From Puia dinghuensis (lineage in GTDB: Bacteria; Bacteroidota; Bacteroidia; Chitinophagales; Chitinophagaceae): 64,000 nucleotides of DNA. Of this stretch, positions 58,848 through 64,000 are shown in pieces. The stretch's first letter is position 1, and every line of letters starts with the position of its first letter. Below the pieces are notes generated by a model. That model saw nothing but the letters and a program-made list of their open reading frames with translations, did not search any database and had not been told where the DNA came from. Where the stretch lies: the NCBI RefSeq assembly GCF_014642875.1, contig NZ_BMJC01000007.1, positions 62,001 to 126,000 on the forward strand, given 5' to 3'. The position numbers and the translations under genes are program-made.

Positions 58848-59349
58848 GCCTTTACGCAATACGGATTTACTTAACGTTGAAGTTAACGGCTACTTGATCA
58901 AACAGGATAGAAGGTTTGGAACTTTCTTCAAGGATAAGAAAGCAGGTTGGAGCAATCGTGGATGTCGACGAGAATTTACCTCATGCAGGTGGGGCGTGAG
59001 CCCTTCGCCGTGCAACATAAGCCGAATTTCGGATTCCACGGAAGAAAAATTGCGTGCTTGCGCAAAAATTCGATATAAAACTACCAATTTATCGGCGGAA
59101 AAACTATAGTCTTCATAAAAATCTACGGGTATTTATATAATAATAACATGCTTTCGTCCATGGGTACACGCATTACAATCCCCTCCGGTGCGGGATGGCG
59201 ACAGCGTGGGACGAGCGGATAATGGGGATGTTGGTTGTGAAGTGGTTGAGGACAGCCGAAGGTCTATGCTAATATAATCAAATAGGTTGAAATTTTCTAA
59301 AAAAGATGGTCTCCGTGGTTATTTTCAATCGCCTGCCGTAAAACTGGGC
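58848..59349. other. 502-bp intergenic region between divergent genes
   Basis: AT-rich with no coding signal on either strand. It should hold the promoters of the sigma gene (minus) and the phosphodiesterase (plus). A short imperfect hairpin lies near 59050 (TTGCG/CGCAA around TGCT). I see nothing else there. Confidence 0.5.
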
Positions 59350-60678
59350 ATGTACAGACTGTTATTTATCACATTGTTATTCCCTACCCTTTTGCTTCGC
59401 GCTCAGCCTTCGCGGCATGTTATCCTTATCACCATCGATGGGATGCGCCCGGAATTCTATGAAGACCCGGCCTGGCCGGCGCCCAACCTGCAGCACCTGA
59501 TGCAGGAGGGGGCATACGCCATACGGATGCGGCCTGTGTTTCCGACGGTGACGCTGCCCAACCATACTACCATGATCACCGGTGCGCTGCCGGCGCGGCA
59601 TGGGGTATATTATAATCAGCCGTTCAACCCGCTGGCTACGGGGATGTCGTGGAATTTTTTTGCCAACATCATCCGGGTGCCGACGCTTTTCGATGCCGTG
59701 CATGCCACCGGCAAGGTGACGGCGGCCATCGACTGGCCGGTGACGGTGGGCTCTCCTTCCATTGATTATAATTTTCCCGACTATTGGGGTTTTAGCGATA
59801 CGACGGATAATATTGCGCTGATCCGCAGCGGGGTGCATCCCGCAGGACTGTGGGACGAGCTGGAGCAGAATGCGCTGGGCAAGGTGCCGAGCGAGGAGAT
59901 CAACAGCGATGGGCTGCTGCGGACGGATGAGAATGCGGGGAGGATCGCTGCTTATTTGATCCGTCGTTATAAACCGACTTTTACAGCCTTTCATATTACC
60001 GAGACCGACCATGCCCAACATGAAGAGGGGCGGGAAGGATATTTCGTTCGGACGGCGGTAGCGGCGGCTGACCGGGCTGTGGGCGATGTGCTCGAGGCGG
60101 TGGAGCGGGCCGGCATCAAAGACAGCACCACCATCATCATCGCGGGCGACCACGGGTTCGCCAATATTCACAGTGTGTTATTCCCCAATGTCTGCCTGGC
60201 GCAGGCCGGGCTTTTCCAGAAAGGGGCGAACTGGCGGGCGAAATTTCAGTCGGCCAGCGGAAGCTGCTTTTTGTATCTTCAAGATCGTCATGACACGAAG
60301 ACTTTGATGGCTGTGAAGGATCTGTTAGCCCGGTTGCCAGAGAAATATAAGTCGCTTTTTCGCGTGCTCGACCGGCCGGAGCTGGACCGGCTGGGTGTGG
60401 ACTCCGCTGCTTTTCTCGCGCTGGCGCCGACCGTTGGCATCGCTATCGGCAATTCGGGCGAGGGAGAGGTGTTGCGCGGAGCACATGGAGGCACGCATGG
60501 ATTCATGAATGACGAGCCAGAGATGATGACGGGGTTCATCGCTTACGGCGCGGGCATCCGGAAGGGAGTCGTGCTGCATGAGATGCAGACGCAGAACATT
60601 GCGCCGCTTGTCGCGAAGCTATTAGGGATAACTTTCATATGCCCCGATGGCATACTTTACCCGGGAATTCTTCGATGA
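59350..60678 (+). CDS. Exported NPP-type phosphodiesterase/nucleotide pyrophosphatase
   Basis: The 442-aa protein has a signal peptide (LLFITLLFPTLLLRAQ) and the alkaline-phosphatase-superfamily NPP fold. Metal and catalytic residues include Asp in LITIDGMRPEF, the Thr nucleophile in PTVTLPNHTTM, TETDHAQHE, AGDHGF and GGTHGFMND. NPP enzymes cut phosphodiester or pyrophosphate bonds in nucleotides, lysophospholipids or sugar derivatives outside the cytoplasm. It lies between the divergent sigma gene and the third SusC and may belong to that locus. A TTG start at 59287 is less likely. Confidence 0.88.
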   Translation: MYRLLFITLLFPTLLLRAQPSRHVILITIDGMRPEFYEDPAWPAPNLQHLMQEGAYAIRMRPVFPTVTLPNHTTMITGALPARHGVYYNQPFNPLATGMSWNFFANIIRVPTLFDAVHATGKVTAAIDWPVTVGSPSIDYNFPDYWGFSDTTDNIALIRSGVHPAGLWDELEQNALGKVPSEEINSDGLLRTDENAGRIAAYLIRRYKPTFTAFHITETDHAQHEEGREGYFVRTAVAAADRAVGDVLEAVERAGIKDSTTIIIAGDHGFANIHSVLFPNVCLAQAGLFQKGANWRAKFQSASGSCFLYLQDRHDTKTLMAVKDLLARLPEKYKSLFRVLDRPELDRLGVDSAAFLALAPTVGIAIGNSGEGEVLRGAHGGTHGFMNDEPEMMTGFIAYGAGIRKGVVLHEMQTQNIAPLVAKLLGITFICPDGILYPGILR

Positions 60679-60945
60679 TTTATTCACTTTTTGTGGATAA
60701 ATGAGGGGCGATTCGCAGCCCGAGATAGTTAACGAAAGTCTTTACCCGTGGTATGAGTAAGTCCACGCATGAAATCTCAACTCTAACGATTGTATAAACT
60801 GGTCCTTATTAAATCCAACCTCTGCCTATCAAGACCATACATTAATCGTTAAACCTTCCCAATTAGTGAATTAATAATTTGGTAATACCGGCCAGGTAGG
60901 TGGCCTCGCAAAACTATACTGTTCACTTAAATCTAAACAAGTACT

Positions 60946-63900
60946 ATGACTCCTAATTCTAATGGGATGCCCCATGCGCGGGCAATCGCTGGTTACGATC
61001 CATTAGAGGCTCTGAAGGCCGCTAAGCTAGCGACTCGCGAACGACACGATTTTAAAGGCTTGCTTCGTGTTGTTAAATTGACTGCACTATTTCTTTTCGT
61101 CGGCCTCCTGCAATTGAGTGCAGGAAGTTCCGGTCAGCGGTTGAGCATTGCCGTTAAAAACACAACGCTGGACAAATTATTCAGCGAGATCGAGAAGAAG
61201 ACAAGCTATGTTTTCTTCTATGATGCGACTCTGTTGCAGCACACGAGGCCGGTGACGGTGGATATGAAGGATGCAACCATCGAAGAGGTGTTGGCGTATT
61301 CGCTGAAGGGGCAAGGGCTGGCTTTCTCTATCCAGGACCGCACCATCTTTGTGAAGCGGGAGCAAGCCAAGACGGCGGGTGTAGGCACCGCTGAAGGCGG
61401 GGGCGCCACGCCGGGGGTTAAAGGAGAAGTGCGGTCGGAGGAAGGGTTGCCACTGGCGGGAGCGACGGTGTACATCAAGAAGCTGAAGATCTCGGGGATG
61501 ACGGATGCGAAAGGGGAGTTTGAGTTGAAGAATGTACCGGATGGAGAGTATGAGGTGGAGATTAGCTATGTGGGATTTGAGGGGTATAAAACGATGGTCT
61601 CCGTGACGAATCATGTCGGGACGGTGACGGCAAAGTTGAAGCAGTCGATGAGTAAGCTGGATGAGACGGTGGTAAAAGGTTACTACAATACTACCAACAG
61701 GTTAAATACAGGATCCGTATTTACAGTAAAAGCTGAGGATATAGAGAAACAGCCGGTTACAGATCCCTTAATGGCTCTGGAAGGAAGAGTGCCGGGGTTG
61801 TATATTGCTCAAACATCAGGCATACCTGGCTCCTACGGCACGGTCCTTTTAAGAGGACAGAATTTCATTTTCACTAGAAGTCAAACGCCATTAAACCTCA
61901 ATAGTCCCCTGTATATTGTAGATGGGGTGCCCTTCTCTTCAACATCCCTAACATCCAATGGTATTGGAGGTGGGGCTTTGGGATCACCGAGTAATGGCCC
62001 AAATCCGCAATTTGGAATGAGTCCCTTTAACAACCTTAATCCTGCGGATATTGAAAGCATAGAGGTGTTGAAAGATGCCGATGCGACGGCTATTTATGGT
62101 TCCCGGGGGGCAAATGGCGTCGTTTTAATTACGACGAAGAAAGGTAAGGCCGGGTCCACTAGGGTGGATGTAAATGTATATTCGGGCGCTGGTAAAGTAG
62201 CCAGGGAAATGCAATTATTGAACACCCAGCAATACTTGGCAATGCGGCATCAGGCTTTTTATAATGACTCCCTGTCAAGCCCTTCTTCCGATATCACACC
62301 AGGCCCAAATGATTATGATCTCAATGGCATATGGGACACCACCCGCTATACAGATTGGCAAAAAGTATTTATTGGCGGTACAGCTCAATTGACCAGTGCC
62401 AATTTGAATATCTCCGGTGGTAATCTGAACACACAATTCTTGATTGGTGGTAACTATACAAAACAGACAACCGTTTATCCGGGGGACTTTTCCGATCAAA
62501 AGGCTTCTGTTCATATCAATATCAACCATGCCTCTATTGACCAAAAATTTCATCTATTGTTTTCCGGACAATACATGAACGATAATAGTATGCTCCCATC
62601 AACAGATTTTGCTACCGATATTACAATGGCGCCGGATGCACCCGCCCTATACAATGCCGATGGGAGCATCAACTGGCAGGGGGGAACCTGGTATAATCCC
62701 CTGGCATCCATACTTATGACGTCTGGGGCCGTTACTCATAACCTGCTTGGAAATTTAAATTTGAGCTACGAACTTTTGCCAGGCCTTAAAATAAAAAGTA
62801 GTTTAGGTTATACACGGATGCAAATGGATCAAACGCAGTTGATACCTTCCGCTGCTTTTTATGGTCCCCCTGACCCGAATAACAGATTTAACTTTTTCGC
62901 GACAACAAGTGTTGGCACTTGGGTGCTTGAACCAGAAATTGATTATTCGAAAAAACTGGGTCAGGGAAAACTGGATATATTAATTGGAACTACTTTTCAG
63001 GAAAATGTGCAGAATACACTTGGTCAATACGCCTATGGGTTTAGCAGTGACGCGTTGATTTCTGATATTGCAGCCGCTTCAAATGTGGCCACGATTAATG
63101 CAACGAATTCCGATTATCGATATAATGCGCTTTTTGGCAGAGCCGGCTACAATTGGCGGGATAAATATTTAATTAATATTACCGCACGTCGGGATGGAAG
63201 CACCCGATTTGGACCCCAAAATCAATTTGGAAATTTTGGTTCTGCTGGAGTTGGATGGATATTTTCGAAAGAGAATTTTGCGGAAAAATTGCTTCCTGTT
63301 TTGAGCTTTGGAAAGCTTAGGATAAGTTATGGCGTTACCGGGAATGATCAGATAAACGATTATCAATACTTTAGTACTTATGCACCTTATTCTAGATCTT
63401 CCTACCAAGGCGTGATCGGGTTATATCCTCAACGTATCGCCAATCCATATTTTGGCTGGGAAAGGGTCAATAAATTGGAAGCGGGAATTGAATTGGGTTT
63501 TTTGAAGGATCGAGTCTTACTCTCGGGCGATTATTATCGCAATCGCAGCAACAATCAATTGGTGCTTGCACCATTACCCAGTATTGATGGCTTTTCATCG
63601 ATACAATCGAACTTGCCTGCCTTGGTTCAGAATTCAGGCGCAGAAGTTGAAATCAATACTGTTAATATTAAGACAAAGAATTTTACCTGGACAACTGCTT
63701 TCAATCTGACTATACCTCGCAACAAATTGGTATCTTTTCCTGGCCTTGCAAGCAATTCAACATACAAGAATGCATATGAAATTGGAAAGTCACTATTTAT
63801 CCAACATCAATATCACTACACAGGCGTAGATCCTCAGACGGGTCTATTTACATTTCAGGACGTGAACAAAGATGGAGTGATTAACTCACTTGATTTGCAA

Positions 63901-64000
63901 TTTCTGAAGCAAGTAGCACAGGAATATTATGGGGGATTTGGGAACACTTTTATTTATAAAGAATTTCAATTGACGATCTTTTTTCAATATGTGAGGCAAA
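60946..64000 (+). CDS. SusC/RagA-type TonB-dependent receptor (3' end outside the window)
   Basis: The open frame runs from the ATG at 60946 to the window end (1018 codons visible). The N-terminus has a long charged leader, a signal helix (LTALFLFVGLLQLSAG), an STN domain (about 65-140) with LDKLFSEIEKKTSYVFFYD, a carboxypeptidase-regulatory-like domain (about 160-240, PLAGATVYIKKLKISGMTDAKG) and the classic SusC plug (LNTGSVFTVKAEDI; VLKDADATAIYGSRGANGVVLITTKKG). Barrel strands follow. Base composition changes near 61670: the first 700 bases are GC-rich, the rest is clearly AT-richer. The STN domain fits control through the FecR at 56831. The missing end and the expected SusD lie beyond the window. 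Confidence 0.92.
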   Translation, partial: MTPNSNGMPHARAIAGYDPLEALKAAKLATRERHDFKGLLRVVKLTALFLFVGLLQLSAGSSGQRLSIAVKNTTLDKLFSEIEKKTSYVFFYDATLLQHTRPVTVDMKDATIEEVLAYSLKGQGLAFSIQDRTIFVKREQAKTAGVGTAEGGGATPGVKGEVRSEEGLPLAGATVYIKKLKISGMTDAKGEFELKNVPDGEYEVEISYVGFEGYKTMVSVTNHVGTVTAKLKQSMSKLDETVVKGYYNTTNRLNTGSVFTVKAEDIEKQPVTDPLMALEGRVPGLYIAQTSGIPGSYGTVLLRGQNFIFTRSQTPLNLNSPLYIVDGVPFSSTSLTSNGIGGGALGSPSNGPNPQFGMSPFNNLNPADIESIEVLKDADATAIYGSRGANGVVLITTKKGKAGSTRVDVNVYSGAGKVAREMQLLNTQQYLAMRHQAFYNDSLSSPSSDITPGPNDYDLNGIWDTTRYTDWQKVFIGGTAQLTSANLNISGGNLNTQFLIGGNYTKQTTVYPGDFSDQKASVHININHASIDQKFHLLFSGQYMNDNSMLPSTDFATDITMAPDAPALYNADGSINWQGGTWYNPLASILMTSGAVTHNLLGNLNLSYELLPGLKIKSSLGYTRMQMDQTQLIPSAAFYGPPDPNNRFNFFATTSVGTWVLEPEIDYSKKLGQGKLDILIGTTFQENVQNTLGQYAYGFSSDALISDIAAASNVATINATNSDYRYNALFGRAGYNWRDKYLINITARRDGSTRFGPQNQFGNFGSAGVGWIFSKENFAEKLLPVLSFGKLRISYGVTGNDQINDYQYFSTYAPYSRSSYQGVIGLYPQRIANPYFGWERVNKLEAGIELGFLKDRVLLSGDYYRNRSNNQLVLAPLPSIDGFSSIQSNLPALVQNSGAEVEINTVNIKTKNFTWTTAFNLTIPRNKLVSFPGLASNSTYKNAYEIGKSLFIQHQYHYTGVDPQTGLFTFQDVNKDGVINSLDLQFLKQVAQEYYGGFGNTFIYKEFQLTIFFQYVRQ

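Overview
The window reads as chromosome of a Bacteroidota bacterium, most likely of the family Chitinophagaceae. The basis is three SusC-type TonB receptors (two followed by SusD lipoproteins), four ECF sigma/FecR pairs, a 7TMR-DISM histidine kinase, several NarL-type two-component modules, many signal peptides ending in A-x-x-Q or a lipobox, and an absence of purine-rich ribosome-binding sites. I saw no rRNA, tRNA, CRISPR array or transposase.

Region 1-28.9 kb is accessory and signalling DNA. It opens with the N-terminal part of a beta-propeller sensor (minus strand), divergent from a clostripain-like C11 peptidase. A NarL-type regulator, an S53 (sedolisin/kumamolisin-like) peptidase, a two-gene operon (lipoprotein joining an EreA/TraB-like half to a kinase-like half, then a membrane NUDIX-like protein) and a secreted caspase-like peptidase follow. 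Three helical proteins of unknown function come next (10.2-13.0 kb). A minus-strand operon then encodes a 374-aa unknown protein, a polytopic membrane protein, a 7TMR histidine kinase and a receiver-only regulator, divergent from a full NarL regulator. A 1231-aa multi-pass membrane sensor without a kinase is divergent from a three-gene cassette of membrane protein, papain-like peptidase and secreted 793-aa protein. A small histidine kinase with a membrane partner and a lipoprotein close the region.

Region 28.9-37.5 kb carries an NlpE-like protein, a DUF3179 protein, a small-protein/nucleotidyltransferase pair, and a tight three-gene operon: GAF-type histidine kinase, receiver protein with a large unknown C-terminus, and a ComEC-like metallo-beta-lactamase-fold hydrolase. 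That operon is my leading candidate for an undescribed system.

Region 37.5-64 kb is nutrient-uptake DNA. It has one sigma/FecR pair with no receptor, two complete sigma-FecR-SusC-SusD loci (39.9-46.6 and 47.3-54.0 kb), a macro-domain protein with an internal deletion, a GMC oxidoreductase, a fourth sigma/FecR pair, an NPP-type phosphodiesterase and a third SusC that runs off the window. Each complete Sus locus ends against a convergent gene for a small exported protein; the two small proteins are paralogues with the same hairpin leader. In these loci the receptor's N-terminal STN domain probably signals through FecR to the sigma factor.

An interrupted palindrome close to CCGTG-TTTT-CACGG recurs in at least seven intergenic places between 8.8 and 39.8 kb and may be a shared operator. 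Start codons are often uncertain because there is no ribosome-binding-site signal; alternatives are noted.
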